From the NCBI RefSeq assembly GCF_004364165.1, contig NZ_SOAY01000010.1:1639098-1703097 (forward strand): DNA of 64,000 nucleotides, read 5' to 3'. The notes beneath the pieces were generated by a model that was given only the letters and a program-made list of their open reading frames with translations, was not told where the DNA came from and did no database searches. The number at the start of each line of letters is the position of its first letter. The stretch's first letter is position 1. This document shows, one piece after another, positions 53,249 through 62,636 of this stretch. The translations under genes and the position numbers were made by a program. Origin of the DNA: Maribacter spongiicola. Its GTDB lineage: Bacteria > Bacteroidota > Bacteroidia > Flavobacteriales > Flavobacteriaceae.

Positions 53249-53584
53249 ATGAAAAAAGTCAAAATTATTTTAATCGCAATGTTAGCATTTGGGATTGGAA
53301 CTGTTAAGGCTCATGATACCGAGTCTAAAGATGATAAAGGAACAAAGTGGATAACTGCTCAAATTCATGACATGTTAGCCGATGAGGATATACCTGAACA
53401 AATAAGAGGTGCTAAAGCCGAAATTAAAATTGCCGTTGCAGAAGATGGTATGTATAGGTTATTATCAATTGAATCTACCAACAGTCAATTAAAAGAATTT
53501 TTGAAGAATGGTATTGATTTTAAAAATCTTGAGCCAGGCAATACAGATTTAGTTTACGTTATTCCAATAGAAATAGCAGACTAG
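53249..53584 (+). CDS. Small secreted protein A, paralogue of the next gene
   Basis: A 111-residue protein with a signal peptide (KVKIILIAMLAFGIGTVKA). The about 90-residue mature domain has KAEIKIAVAEDGMYRLLSIES and YVIPIEI, a beta-alpha-beta pattern like small TonB C-terminal domains. It shares QI..ML.D, DG and Y.IP with the protein at 53951-54286, so the two are paralogues. Function unknown; each has its own terminator and therefore its own transcript. Confidence 0.75.
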   Translation: MKKVKIILIAMLAFGIGTVKAHDTESKDDKGTKWITAQIHDMLADEDIPEQIRGAKAEIKIAVAEDGMYRLLSIESTNSQLKEFLKNGIDFKNLEPGNTDLVYVIPIEIAD

Positions 53585-53950
53585 TAGAATTACTACTTAA
53601 CAATTTTAAAGAACGCTTATTTAGCGTTCTTTTTTTTTATGAATTGATATTGAAATATCAGGTTATTAGGGATTTATTGTGTTTTTTGCTTTAAGTAATC
53701 GTAATTATAAAAGGAGCAAATCTATATTTTATGTTACCGAAATGAATTAATAGTTAAGGCTCTAAAATCATGTTTTTTGCATGGCTTCTATTTTTAAATT
53801 TGGGGTGTATTATGGAGGAATTTATATTAAAGAGGTGTTAAAATATGCTCAAATTGTAACATTGTCAGTTTTTGGTCGTCTTTTTAGTAATTCATCATCA
53901 ATCAATTTTAATCACGCTTCAGTTCAAACTGGAGCAAAAAACAAAAAGTC
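53585..53950. other. Intergenic stretch of 366 bases: terminator, then no recognisable gene
   Basis: After the terminator (53608-53638) the region is AT-rich. It holds tiny frames of 4-23 codons only (for example ATG at 53770), none supported. Some must be the leader/promoter of the second paralogue at 53951; no clear TAnnTTTG with a -33 TTG was found. Confidence 0.6.
53608..53638 (+). terminator. Hairpin terminator after secreted protein A
   Basis: AAAGAACGCT pairs with AGCGTTCTTT across a 5-base loop and is followed by a T-run. Confidence 0.9.
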
Positions 53951-54286
53951 ATGAGAAAATTAAGTTTAGTAGTCGTAGCTGCAATGCTAATAGCAACAGG
54001 TAATGTATTGGCAAACGATACAAAGGGCGAAAACCCAACAAGAAATCTTTCTAGACAGATATCAAAAATGCTATCTGACAATAGTTTTTCTATTGAACAT
54101 AACGATTTAACCGCACAGGTACGTTTTACCTTAAATGCAGACGGTGAAATCGTTGTATTATCTGTGAGTACTGAATATGATGAAATGGAAAGTTTCGTCA
54201 AAGCCAAACTAAACTATCAAAAAGTTAATTTGGCAAATGTAGAGGAGGGTAAAATATACACAATTCCTTTACGTATTGAAGTGTAA
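53951..54286 (+). CDS. Small secreted protein B, paralogue of the previous gene
   Basis: A 111-residue protein with a signal peptide (KLSLVVVAAMLIATGNVLA). The mature region (LSRQISKMLSDNSF, LTAQVRFTLNADGEIVVLSVS, SFVKAKLNY, IYTIPLRIEV) matches the neighbour's fold and length. The N-A-D-G-E-I turn followed by a strand resembles the TonB C-terminal superfamily, which I infer only from pattern. Function unknown. It is followed by a shared terminator with the DUF1456 gene. Confidence 0.75.
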   Translation: MRKLSLVVVAAMLIATGNVLANDTKGENPTRNLSRQISKMLSDNSFSIEHNDLTAQVRFTLNADGEIVVLSVSTEYDEMESFVKAKLNYQKVNLANVEEGKIYTIPLRIEV

Positions 54287-54312
54287 CCTTGTAATAGGTT
54301 AGTGTTGAAAAA

Positions 54313-54347
54313 AATCTTAATACACCTAGGTATATTAAGATTTTTTC
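54313..54347. terminator. Bidirectional terminator overlapping the DUF1456 stop codon
   Basis: AATCTTAATA (54313-54322) pairs with TATTAAGATT (54333-54342); A-run left, T-run right. The right arm contains the DUF1456 stop codon (54335-54337, minus strand). Confidence 0.8.
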
Positions 54348-54736
54348 TTGTTTTTATATTTCACAGAACTAATAGCGGTATCTACCTTTTTCATCTGTTT
54401 TGTTTTAAAATCTCTTTTACTGGTATTTTTTTGATCCGGTCTTTGAGTCGGTTTTTGTACTGATTTAGGGGTGTTGCCAGCCATTGCTAAAAGCACTTCT
54501 CCAGGTGTTTTCGGATTTTCTTTTGTTCCACGAAGATGAAGAACCAGTCCGTTTAAAAAATTACGGAGTACCTGATCTCCACATTCCATATAATTAGGAT
54601 GATCTTCGTTTCTAAAGAAAGCACCTAATTCACTTTTTGAAATTTTGAAATCTACAAGCTCCAATATCTCTACGATTTCATCATCTCTAAATTTTAAAGC
54701 TACTCTTAGTTTTTTAAAAATATCATTATTAGTCAT
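54335..54736 (-). CDS. DUF1456 (YehS-like) protein
   Basis: A 133-residue cytoplasmic protein with two DUF1456 repeats (NNDIFKKLRVALKFRDDEIVEILEL and SKSELGAFFRNEDHPNYMECGDQVLRNFLNGLVLH). The C-terminal about 45 residues are Lys/Gln/Pro/Thr-rich and disordered. YehS-family function is unknown. The stop codon is inside the terminator stem shared with the convergent gene. Confidence 0.88.
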   Translation of the reverse strand: MTNNDIFKKLRVALKFRDDEIVEILELVDFKISKSELGAFFRNEDHPNYMECGDQVLRNFLNGLVLHLRGTKENPKTPGEVLLAMAGNTPKSVQKPTQRPDQKNTSKRDFKTKQMKKVDTAISSVKYKNKKKS

Positions 54737-55057
54737 ACCACAAATTTAAAGAATGCAAGTTATTATAAAAATATGACGTGTTGGTTGCTATGTCTTATTA
54801 TTAGGTGTGTCTTAGACGTATATTGTATTTTATATACTACATAGAATATAGTTGGTCCATGATTATATAAATATTTTTACAAAAAGACGTCTTATGCTTT
54901 ACCGATAAAAACCTAATTGAAGATAAACATTTTGGTTGAAAATATATTTCTAAATGAATTCTCATTTACAGAGTAAAATTATGCGCAACTAAATCTGCTT
55001 AAATGAAATAAAACAGCTGACTTTTACGTTAAAAATATGTAGCATCTGAATATCAAT
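54737..55057. other. Intergenic region of 321 bases between divergent genes
   Basis: No gene recognised. GTCTTA recurs at 54792, 54809 and 54889. The last lies in the perfect palindrome AAGACGTCTT (54884-54893) and the second in the dyad GTCTTAGAC (54809-54817). Promoters for the divergent DUF1456 and TerB-like genes must lie here. Confidence 0.5.
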
Positions 55058-55072
55058 TTGTTACGTAAGAGT

Positions 55073-55474
55073 ATGCCTACTACTAAAGAGAAATTAAGTA
55101 TTTTATCAGAAATGATTTCGTTTGCGAAAGTAAATAACAAGGTAAAAGAATCTGAGTATGATTTTCTGTTTTCGGTTGCCCAGCAATTAGAAGTGAGTAA
55201 AAAAACTTTTGATAGTCTGTTTACTTCAAATGTAGAACATGTGATACCTAAATCAGAATCAGAACGGTTGTTGCAATTTCATAGGTTGGTTTTGCTAATG
55301 AATGTTGATAATGAGCAGGATATTCATGAAGTCAAAAGAATATATGATATTGGTCTGAATATGGGCTTACCACCTGGTGCAATTCAGCAGGTTCTTTCTA
55401 TTATGCATACTTACCCAAATAAAGTCGTGCCGCCAGAGATATTGATTTCTATCTTTAAAGCTCATTACAACTAA
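55073..55474 (+). CDS. TerB-like cytoplasmic protein
   Basis: A 133-residue helical protein resembling the TerB/DjlA-type superfamily: KLSILSEMISFAKVNNKVKESEYDFLFSVAQQL (ESE acidic metal-site pattern) and LLMNVDNEQDIHEVKRIYDIGLNMGLPPGAIQQVL. Start at ATG 55073; the open frame from TTG 55058 adds five residues. Stand-alone TerB proteins have no agreed role. It ends overlapping the convergent DUF2254 gene by four bases. Confidence 0.72.
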   Translation: MPTTKEKLSILSEMISFAKVNNKVKESEYDFLFSVAQQLEVSKKTFDSLFTSNVEHVIPKSESERLLQFHRLVLLMNVDNEQDIHEVKRIYDIGLNMGLPPGAIQQVLSIMHTYPNKVVPPEILISIFKAHYN

Positions 55475-56739
55475 GACCACGATATAAAGTCGGCATCCAA
55501 TTTACTAAGGTCTCTTTTGTTTTCAATACTGCTATTGGCATCTAGTCTTAACTCATCTATTTCTGTCTCAATAACTTTTAACTGATTAGAATTTACTACG
55601 TGATTGGTTAGTGTTTTCAACATGTGCATCAATTTTCTCATTACCGTAATATCATGCTTGCAGTAAAGTCTATAGGTCGCCATAACATTAAATAAAACCT
55701 CAGAAAATGTAGCACATTTAATTTGCGTCCAATTTTCTTTTTCGTTATCGGTAATGTATTCAAAATCTGCCTTTCGCATTAAATCTAAAAAGAGTGAAGT
55801 TAGATAGTCAATGGTGTTTAAAGCTGTTCCGGGGTCATTTATACCTGGCGACATCGCCTTTACTCCAATTTCAGAAATTTGTCTAAAACCATAGATGTAG
55901 TTTTCTCCAATAAGTTCTTCGTTACTAAAAAGTAGAGTGCTTGTTATCTTTTTCTTTAAATCGTTATTTAAAGGTTTTTCAGTTTTGAACCCAATGGTAC
56001 CGTCTAGAATAAACTGCCCTTTATATAATTGTATGATAACTTTCATTGAGTTCTCTTTACATAACTCTAGTAAGTCATCGTTCAGTACTCCATAAAAATA
56101 GCCGGTTTCTGTAATCTCGTATTTCTCCCAATGCTCATGATTAGGAAACTTGAAGTTGTTCACTTCTTGTTCTTTTACAATTGATGCTATTTCAGATTTT
56201 GTTCTTGAGTGAATTGCTGTTAGAATATTACCTACTTGTATTGCTTGTGAAATATGATGAATAAAGTAGATGAAGGCAGCTAAACACCCTACTACCAATA
56301 TAATACCTAGTAATACCGAAAAGCCGGGAGTTTGATATGAGTTTTCTGTGGGCTCAATAGAGATAAGAATAAAAATGTTATACAGGATGGTGGCAATGTA
56401 GAGCCCTAATACAATCTGATGTTTCTCGTCTGAAATAATACCTGGTAATACTCGTGGTGAGAAGTTGCTAGAAGCCTGATTTAAAAGAACCATCACCATG
56501 GAGAAACTAAATACGGTCAAAGAGATTAAACCACCTATAAGCGTACTTAAAATGGTTTTAGCAGTGTCGGTATCATCTATTACTAAAGCGGGAGCCACAT
56601 CTATTAGATACGCTGAAATGTTCTTTTGTTCTAAGTAAATCATTAGAAAAGCCAATAGTAATCCTGCTAAGGAGATAATTGTGGGGAAAAAGGCAATTCT
56701 AGTTCTAATTTGGTCTAAGAAGTTAGTAAGTCTGTTCAT
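55471..56739 (-). CDS. DUF2254 family membrane protein
   Basis: A 422-residue protein with about four helices in the first 190 residues (FFPTIISLAGLLLAFLMIYL; LISLTVFSFSMVMVLLNQASSNFSPRVL is the family signature), followed by a soluble domain with GFRQISEIGVKAMSPGINDPGTALNTIDYL, the characteristic motif. Family function is unknown. No operon partner. Confidence 0.88.
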   Translation of the reverse strand: MNRLTNFLDQIRTRIAFFPTIISLAGLLLAFLMIYLEQKNISAYLIDVAPALVIDDTDTAKTILSTLIGGLISLTVFSFSMVMVLLNQASSNFSPRVLPGIISDEKHQIVLGLYIATILYNIFILISIEPTENSYQTPGFSVLLGIILVVGCLAAFIYFIHHISQAIQVGNILTAIHSRTKSEIASIVKEQEVNNFKFPNHEHWEKYEITETGYFYGVLNDDLLELCKENSMKVIIQLYKGQFILDGTIGFKTEKPLNNDLKKKITSTLLFSNEELIGENYIYGFRQISEIGVKAMSPGINDPGTALNTIDYLTSLFLDLMRKADFEYITDNEKENWTQIKCATFSEVLFNVMATYRLYCKHDITVMRKLMHMLKTLTNHVVNSNQLKVIETEIDELRLDANSSIENKRDLSKLDADFISWS

Positions 56740-56826
56740 TATAATAGTTCTGTGTATAAAATTAGTGAATGTGAGAACAGTTAACTGTCTTGTATGCTAA
56801 AATTACAGACTCTTAATCTATATAAG

Positions 56827-56838
56827 TGTCATTATGTC
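56827..56838 (+). promoter_or_regulatory. TGTC-n4-TGTC element upstream of hsp20
   Basis: TGTCATTATGTC: two TGTC half-sites 8 bp apart, matching the reverse complement of the GACATTTTGACA core before grpE at 10 of 12 positions. A shared heat-stress element is possible. Confidence 0.3.
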
Positions 56839-56944
56839 GCTATATCTTATATTTAAAACGCCATATTGTCATGTTAGTTTGGTTGGTACAGCATTTGTTC
56901 TATTCAAATCGACTATTAAATTAATTTATTTAAAAAATACTATT

Positions 56945-57370
56945 ATGAGTTTAACAAAGAGAAACGATGTTTTGTTCCCGTCATTAATGAACGAAATTTT
57001 TAAACCAGATTGGTTTGGTGGAACTGAGAATTCACGCGCAACTGTACCAGCAGTAAATATTAAGGATAATGAAAAAGATTTTGAGTTAGCGCTTTTTGTT
57101 CCTGGCAGGTTAAAAGAGGATTTTAAAATTGAAATTGATAAGGATGTGCTCACAATTTCAGCAGATGTCAAAGAGGAGAATATTGCAGTAAAAGAAAATT
57201 TTACGCGTAAGGAGTTTACTATCTCGTCTTTTAAAAGAGCATTTACTATGCCTGATACAGTTGCAACTGATAAAATAGAAGCTACTTATGAAGGCGGGAT
57301 TTTAAAATTTAATCTTCCGAAAAAAGAAGAGGCTTTACCAAAGCCAAAAAGAATGATTGAGTTAAAGTAA
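56945..57370 (+). CDS. Small heat-shock protein (Hsp20/alpha-crystallin)
   Basis: A 141-residue chaperone. Start at ATG 56945 (MSLTKRNDVLFPSLMNEIFKPDWF); the longer frame from 56834 is leader sequence. The alpha-crystallin domain (about 43-130) has VPAVNIKDNEKDFELALFVPGRLKEDF, DKDVLTISADV and the GILKFNLPKKEE hallmark (the G-x-L motif). It binds unfolded proteins in an ATP-independent way. A terminator follows. Confidence 0.94.
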   Translation: MSLTKRNDVLFPSLMNEIFKPDWFGGTENSRATVPAVNIKDNEKDFELALFVPGRLKEDFKIEIDKDVLTISADVKEENIAVKENFTRKEFTISSFKRAFTMPDTVATDKIEATYEGGILKFNLPKKEEALPKPKRMIELK

Positions 57371-57416
57371 GTTTTAGTTAGTATCCTTATTAGTTTGGTT
57401 TGAGTTGTTTAGTTAG

Positions 57417-57447
57417 AGTGCCTTGAGAAATTAAGGCACTTTTTTTA
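57417..57447. terminator. Hairpin terminator after hsp20
   Basis: AGTGCCTT (57417-57424) pairs with AAGGCACT (57433-57440), followed by T7; it abuts the M20 peptidase stop on the other strand. Confidence 0.85.
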
Positions 57448-58971
57448 TGGTAGTTTTTCGGTCAATACAGCAATACATGAAATTATGCCTTCTCTATAAT
57501 TACCCATTCTTAGGTTTTCGTTAGGGGCATGTATGTTATTATCTGGGTTAGGTATTCGAATAGATACTGCTGGTATATTCAATGCTTCTATAAATGGAGC
57601 CATGGGTTGGGATCCGCCGGTAGTTCTCATATTTATTACAGTGTTGCCAAATACTTTAGTCAAAGCTGAATTTAAAAATTTGCCTATTGAACTATCCATT
57701 TCGGTTCTAAACGGTTTTGAGCCAATTCTGTAATTAAGCGATGCAAGTTTAGGGTAAGCTGCTCTTTCTTCTACGGTGGGTATGGAGTCGACTATATGAA
57801 AACCTTCTTTTTTAATATGCGCCCGTAGTAATTTAATTTGTCTTTCCCCTGGCGTCTCAGGTACTAATCGCATATCTATTTCTATGATAACTTCTTCGGG
57901 TATCAAAGTGCGGACTTCTTTGCCTGTCCACCCTGCTTTTAAGCCTCTAATGTTTAGAGATGGAAACTGTAATGCCTCTTGATAGGTGTCTGCAACTTCT
58001 TCAGAAACGGCTATGCCTAGTCTCGAATTAAGACTGTCCATATTTTCTGGTATAGCACCAAGTAGTTCTTTGTCACGTTCAGATAAATGAACACCATCGT
58101 AAAACCCAGAAATTTGAACTATGCCTTTTTCATCTTTGAAACTATTTATTAATTGTGCTGCTTTAAAAACGGGGTTCGGTGCGTAGTTTCCATATTGACC
58201 GCTATGCAATGCATCGGTCGAACCAAAAACCGTAATTGTTGCTGTGGTAATTCCTCTAGCGCCATATGTCAACGTCGGTAAATTAGAAAGATGTCTAGTG
58301 CCGTCCATAATCAACAACATTTCTGATTGTAATAAGTTTTTATTTTTAAGAACTGCTTTTGGTAAATCTGGTGAGCCAAGTTCTTCTTGAAAATCCATGA
58401 TTACTTTAATGTTGTATTCGGGATTGATTTGTTGTTCCTGTAAGATTTTCATTGCTGAAATTAATGACATAGCCGGACCTTTAGAATCGGATGCCGATCT
58501 GGCAAAAATTCTTAAATCATCGGGTATATTTTTTTGATTAAAATTGAATTCTTCAGTTGTCCATTCTCCATTTTTTAAGGTCTTAAATACGGGTTCAAAA
58601 GGATCGCTTTGAGACCACTCAGATCGGTCGATTGGTTGCCCGTCAATTTGCAAATAAAATAGGATGCTCTTTCTGTTTTTATGAAATATTTTTTCGGCAA
58701 AGAGTAGGGGTGCGCCATCGGTAATTATGGTCTGAGTTTTGAATTTTAAATTCTTAAAAACACTATCGCACCACGCTTTATTATTTTCAATTTGTTCTTG
58801 AAAATTACCGTCATTTGGTAGTCTTAAAAAATGATGTAAATTCGTAGTAGCTGTCATGAAATTTTCATCGACCATTACTTTAATGTCATCGCTTTTTAAC
58901 TTCTGTGAAAAGCCTTTTAAACTACTGCTTATGCACATTGCAATAAGCAATAAATTCACTAAATTTTTCAT
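57445..58971 (-). CDS. Secreted M20-type peptidase with one metal ligand replaced
   Basis: A 508-residue protein with a signal peptide (NLLLIAMCISSSLKGFSQ). M20 layout: catalytic domain with SASDSKGPAMSL (bridging Asp), FQEELGSPD (Glu-Glu), LLIMDGTRHL (Asp) and NNIHAPNEN (last His), plus a lid domain (about 230-390). The first ligand block, GHxD in relatives, reads LQIDGQP, with Gln for His. I recall this DGQP form in other Bacteroidota M20 proteins. It may use a changed metal site; substrate unknown. Confidence 0.87.
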   Translation of the reverse strand: MKNLVNLLLIAMCISSSLKGFSQKLKSDDIKVMVDENFMTATTNLHHFLRLPNDGNFQEQIENNKAWCDSVFKNLKFKTQTIITDGAPLLFAEKIFHKNRKSILFYLQIDGQPIDRSEWSQSDPFEPVFKTLKNGEWTTEEFNFNQKNIPDDLRIFARSASDSKGPAMSLISAMKILQEQQINPEYNIKVIMDFQEELGSPDLPKAVLKNKNLLQSEMLLIMDGTRHLSNLPTLTYGARGITTATITVFGSTDALHSGQYGNYAPNPVFKAAQLINSFKDEKGIVQISGFYDGVHLSERDKELLGAIPENMDSLNSRLGIAVSEEVADTYQEALQFPSLNIRGLKAGWTGKEVRTLIPEEVIIEIDMRLVPETPGERQIKLLRAHIKKEGFHIVDSIPTVEERAAYPKLASLNYRIGSKPFRTEMDSSIGKFLNSALTKVFGNTVINMRTTGGSQPMAPFIEALNIPAVSIRIPNPDNNIHAPNENLRMGNYREGIISCIAVLTEKLP

Positions 58972-59106
58972 TTTATATAGATATCAGAATATTTAGTCTT
59001 GTCTAAAAATTACACTTAACTATTTATTATCCAGTATTTAATGTAGTATAATATAAAGTAAAAATAGAGATTTAATCTATTTTGGTGTAAATGGATGAAA
59101 ATAGAC

Positions 59107-61095
59107 CTACTCTTGTTCTTGTAGCGACTTTATTTCATCTCTTAACTTCGCCGCTTGCATAAAATCTAACTCTTTTGCCGCTTTTTCCATAGCCTTTCTC
59201 TTGTCTTTTATGAGCTTCTCTATTTGCTCTTTAGTGAGATAATCCATGTCTGGCTCAGCAGCTCTTAACTCTTCTTTTATGAAGTGATAAGTAGAGACCG
59301 AATTCTTAGAAAGCACATTGTCTAAACTCTTGTTTAAAGCAGTCGGTGTTACATTATTATCCGTGTTATATTGAATCTGTTTTTGCCTTCTATAAGTTGT
59401 TTCATCGATCGTTTTTTGCATGCTTGCAGTAATCTTATCTGCGTACATAATTGCTAGTCCATTTAGGTTTCTTGCAGCTCTACCGACTGTCTGTGTTAAC
59501 GAACGATTACTACGTAAAAATCCCTCTTTGTCAGCATCCAAAATAACCACTAAAGAAACCTCTGGTAAGTCTAATCCTTCACGTAATAAATTCACTCCGA
59601 TAAGCACATCAAAAATACCTTTTCGTAAATCTTGCATGATTTCTACACGTTCTAAAGTGTCAACATCACTATGAATATATCTACATCGAATATTGATTCT
59701 GTCCATATATTTAGCCAACTCTTCTGCCATTCTTTTTGTCAAAGTGGTGACCAATGTCCGTTCATCTTTTTCAACACGAATTTGAATTTCTTCTACCAAA
59801 TCATCAATTTGATTCAAGCTAGGTCTTACTTCGATTATCGGATCTAGAAGTCCGGTTGGTCTAATTACTTGCTCGACATAAACCCCTTGACTCAATTGTA
59901 ATTCGTAATCTGCGGGTGTCGCACTTACATATAAAACCTGATTCTGTAATGCTTCAAACTCTTCAAACTTTAATGGTCTATTGTCCATTGCAGCTGGTAG
60001 ACGAAAACCGTAATCTACCAAGTTTACTTTTCTTGAGCGGTCACCGCCATACATGGCATGTACTTGAGGTATTGTTACGTGACTTTCATCTATTACCATT
60101 AAATAATCATCGGGAAAATAATCTAACAAACAGAAAGGTCTGGTGCCCGGTTCTCGACCATCTAAATATCTAGAATAGTTTTCTATACCTGAGCAATACC
60201 CAAGTTCACGTATCATTTCTAAGTCAAAATTGGTACGTTCTTCTAATCTTTTTGCTTCTAATGGCTTTCCAATTTCTTTAAAGTAGTCTATCTGTTTGAC
60301 TAAATCATCTTGTATGCTATGAATGGCATTCTGTAAAACATCTTTAGAGGTCACGAACATATTTGCCGGGTAAATAGTAAGTGTCTCGTAAACTTCTATA
60401 ATATTATTATTAAATGGATCGAAAGCTTCTATTTCTTCAATTTCATCGCCGAAAAAGTGAATTCTATAGGCATGGTCGGCATAACTTGGAAAAACATCAA
60501 CAACGTCACCTTTTACCCTAAAATTACCATTCTTAAACTCCGCCATAGTTCTAGAATAGAGCGATTGCACTAATAGATGCATTAGCTTGGTTCTGGCAAT
60601 AACTTGATCTTTTTTTATAGAGATGACATTTTTCTGAAATTCAACGGGGTTACCAATACCATATAAACAAGAAACCGAAGCAATAACGATGACATCTCGC
60701 CTTCCTGAAAGTAGCGAAGAGGTAGTACTAAGGCGTAATTTCTCAATATCTTCATTAATGGAAAGATCTTTTTCAATATATACACCACTTGTTGGTATAA
60801 ATGCCTCTGGCTGGTAATAGTCGTAATAAGACACAAAATACTCCACCGCATTATTAGGAAAAAACTGCTTGAACTCCGAATATAACTGGGCAGCCAAGGT
60901 TTTGTTGTGAGCTAATAAAAGTGTTGGTTTTTGAACTTCTTCAATAACATTGGCTACCGTAAAGGTTTTTCCAGAACCGGTTACACCCAATAATGTCTGA
61001 TATTTTTCCTTATCATTTATGCCTTTTACCAATTCTTTAATGGCATTTGGTTGATCCCCAGTGGGTTTGAAGTCTGATACTACTTTGAATTTCAT
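59107..61095 (-). CDS. uvrB: Excinuclease ABC subunit B
   Basis: A 662-residue helicase-like repair protein. Walker A GVTGSGKTFT, beta-hairpin YYDYYQPEAFIP, helicase motif DESHV, YVSATPADYEL, helicase region LVTTLTKRMAEEL, VGVNLLREGLDLPEV-type (IGVNLLREGLDLPEV), QTVGRAARN and the C-terminal UVR domain ELDFMQAAKLRDEI. Length and motifs are complete. It loads UvrC at DNA lesions in nucleotide excision repair. Single gene. Confidence 0.98.
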   Translation of the reverse strand: MKFKVVSDFKPTGDQPNAIKELVKGINDKEKYQTLLGVTGSGKTFTVANVIEEVQKPTLLLAHNKTLAAQLYSEFKQFFPNNAVEYFVSYYDYYQPEAFIPTSGVYIEKDLSINEDIEKLRLSTTSSLLSGRRDVIVIASVSCLYGIGNPVEFQKNVISIKKDQVIARTKLMHLLVQSLYSRTMAEFKNGNFRVKGDVVDVFPSYADHAYRIHFFGDEIEEIEAFDPFNNNIIEVYETLTIYPANMFVTSKDVLQNAIHSIQDDLVKQIDYFKEIGKPLEAKRLEERTNFDLEMIRELGYCSGIENYSRYLDGREPGTRPFCLLDYFPDDYLMVIDESHVTIPQVHAMYGGDRSRKVNLVDYGFRLPAAMDNRPLKFEEFEALQNQVLYVSATPADYELQLSQGVYVEQVIRPTGLLDPIIEVRPSLNQIDDLVEEIQIRVEKDERTLVTTLTKRMAEELAKYMDRINIRCRYIHSDVDTLERVEIMQDLRKGIFDVLIGVNLLREGLDLPEVSLVVILDADKEGFLRSNRSLTQTVGRAARNLNGLAIMYADKITASMQKTIDETTYRRQKQIQYNTDNNVTPTALNKSLDNVLSKNSVSTYHFIKEELRAAEPDMDYLTKEQIEKLIKDKRKAMEKAAKELDFMQAAKLRDEIKSLQEQE

Positions 61096-61154
61096 GCTAT
61101 AAAATTACGAAAGAAGTGCCATTTAAAAGAGTGCAATAAGAATAATGATTACGT

Positions 61155-62621
61155 CTATCGGATTAATGAAAAATGACCCATTATAGGTTGCTGATTAATA
61201 AAAGTTGCTTTATACCAATAATCCGACTGAGGCATTTCCTTAGTATTAAAACTACCGTCCCATCCCATACTATTTGGGCTGATTTGTTTTATTAAACTGC
61301 CAAATTGATTATAAATATGTATTACGTCTATAACAGATTCAAAGTTTTCAATGGGCGGTACATACTGCCAATAATCATTTATACCATCCCCATTAGGAGT
61401 AAAAAATGAAGGAAAATCTTTTTTAGAAATATCTCTGTCTACCAACCTTTCTGTTGTTCCGCATCCGTTTTTATCTCGTACATAAGCAATGTAATTACGA
61501 GTTGGCATTTCTACGAACATTGGCGAATCTTGAAAAGGACCATCTCGGCTGGTCAATGAATACTCATATTGTCCGCCACCGGTCACGGAAATTAATATTG
61601 TTTTTCCCAAAGGTAAGTTGTTGACATTTATTGCTGTAATTGTAGCTTCTTCCGATGCTACTACGTCTATAAGTTTGGAACTTATACATTCAATATCACC
61701 CGCGTCGGTAGTAATATTATTATATGCTTCAAACCGATATTTACCTGGCGCAGAAATAGCTACACTTTGTGTTTCTGATAGCAATGTTTCTTCGCTACCG
61801 CTATTTGTTAAATACCATCTAAAACCATCGGCATTATCGTTCGATGAAATGGTATAGGGTAGTTCGTCACTGCATATACCTACAATATTGAGTAAATTAA
61901 TAATTGGAGCCCTATATATTAACTCGCCGGTAGTTTCAGAAATATAAGGGTCGCAAACATAAACGGCAAAACTGGTAGTGAATATCTCTTCAGTACAAGA
62001 TGTGGCAATTCCGATATCATTATAGGGTTCAATTTTTACATAAATATTTGAGTTTTGTGGTAAATCTTCCGGCGGGTTGTATCTCAATTCATTTTTAATA
62101 TCAAGATTGTTTACTAGCTCATTACCATTTGGTGTTGTGCCTATAGATAAATAATAGCCCGTAGCTGTCGGCACATATGCCCATTCAATATCTGTGATAA
62201 TAGTTACACTACCTGCATTATTATCTGGAGTGATTAATATGGAGCAAGTAGGGGGTGTGGTAACTTCTACCGTTGTAAAAACAAGTTTGTCACAGATGAT
62301 TGGCGGACCGTCGTAGGGAACTAAACTTAATGTCGCGTAAATAGTGGTGTCGTCTGGTAAACCTAAGGGCGGAGTGTAGAAAGGGTTAGTGCCAATAGGT
62401 TTTCTGTCTAAAATATCAGTGCCTTGCGCAGTGGTACCAATAGAAAGTATATAGCCGTTATAACCTAATACTTCGGTCCAAGTTAGTGTTGTGTTTACTT
62501 CAATGTTACCTGCACCGTTGTTTGGGAAAGTAAATTCTGTGCAATCTTGAGCATGTAAAAATGCACTTGTCAAAAAGAGACATAACAACCTCAAGAAGAA
62601 AGACATTTTTTTAATATTCAT
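61155..62621 (-). CDS. Type IX-secreted protein with type-B C-terminal sorting domain and repeat domains
   Basis: A 488-residue protein: signal peptide (KKMSFFLRLLCLFLTSAFLHA), then two about 95-residue Fn3-like repeats (LTWTEVLGYNGYILSIGTT, IEWAYVPTATGYYLSIGTT), a CNA-like/adhesin segment, and a gliding-motility C-terminal domain (FPSFFTPNGDGINDYWQYVP ... GSLIKQISPNSMGWDGSFNTKEMPQSDYWYKA). The tail is the flavobacterial type-B sorting signal, so it is exported by PorT-type type IX secretion and probably retained on the surface. It follows the paralogue by 15 bases. Confidence 0.9.
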   Translation of the reverse strand: MNIKKMSFFLRLLCLFLTSAFLHAQDCTEFTFPNNGAGNIEVNTTLTWTEVLGYNGYILSIGTTAQGTDILDRKPIGTNPFYTPPLGLPDDTTIYATLSLVPYDGPPIICDKLVFTTVEVTTPPTCSILITPDNNAGSVTIITDIEWAYVPTATGYYLSIGTTPNGNELVNNLDIKNELRYNPPEDLPQNSNIYVKIEPYNDIGIATSCTEEIFTTSFAVYVCDPYISETTGELIYRAPIINLLNIVGICSDELPYTISSNDNADGFRWYLTNSGSEETLLSETQSVAISAPGKYRFEAYNNITTDAGDIECISSKLIDVVASEEATITAINVNNLPLGKTILISVTGGGQYEYSLTSRDGPFQDSPMFVEMPTRNYIAYVRDKNGCGTTERLVDRDISKKDFPSFFTPNGDGINDYWQYVPPIENFESVIDVIHIYNQFGSLIKQISPNSMGWDGSFNTKEMPQSDYWYKATFINQQPIMGHFSLIR

Positions 62622-62636
62622 TTTGTATAAATTAAT

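Noticed and set aside
53770..53841. A 23-codon frame (starting MFFAWLLF) between the two secreted paralogues
   Set aside because: Short and hydrophobic by AT bias, with no ribosome-binding site or conservation evidence.
54884..54893. AAGACGTCTT palindrome as an operator
   Set aside because: Ten-base palindromes occur by chance in AT-rich DNA of this size; with the two other GTCTTA copies it is only noted in the intergenic entry.
56834..56944. N-terminal extension of hsp20
   Set aside because: It lacks homology, and the family start MSLTKRNDVLFPSL is at 56945.
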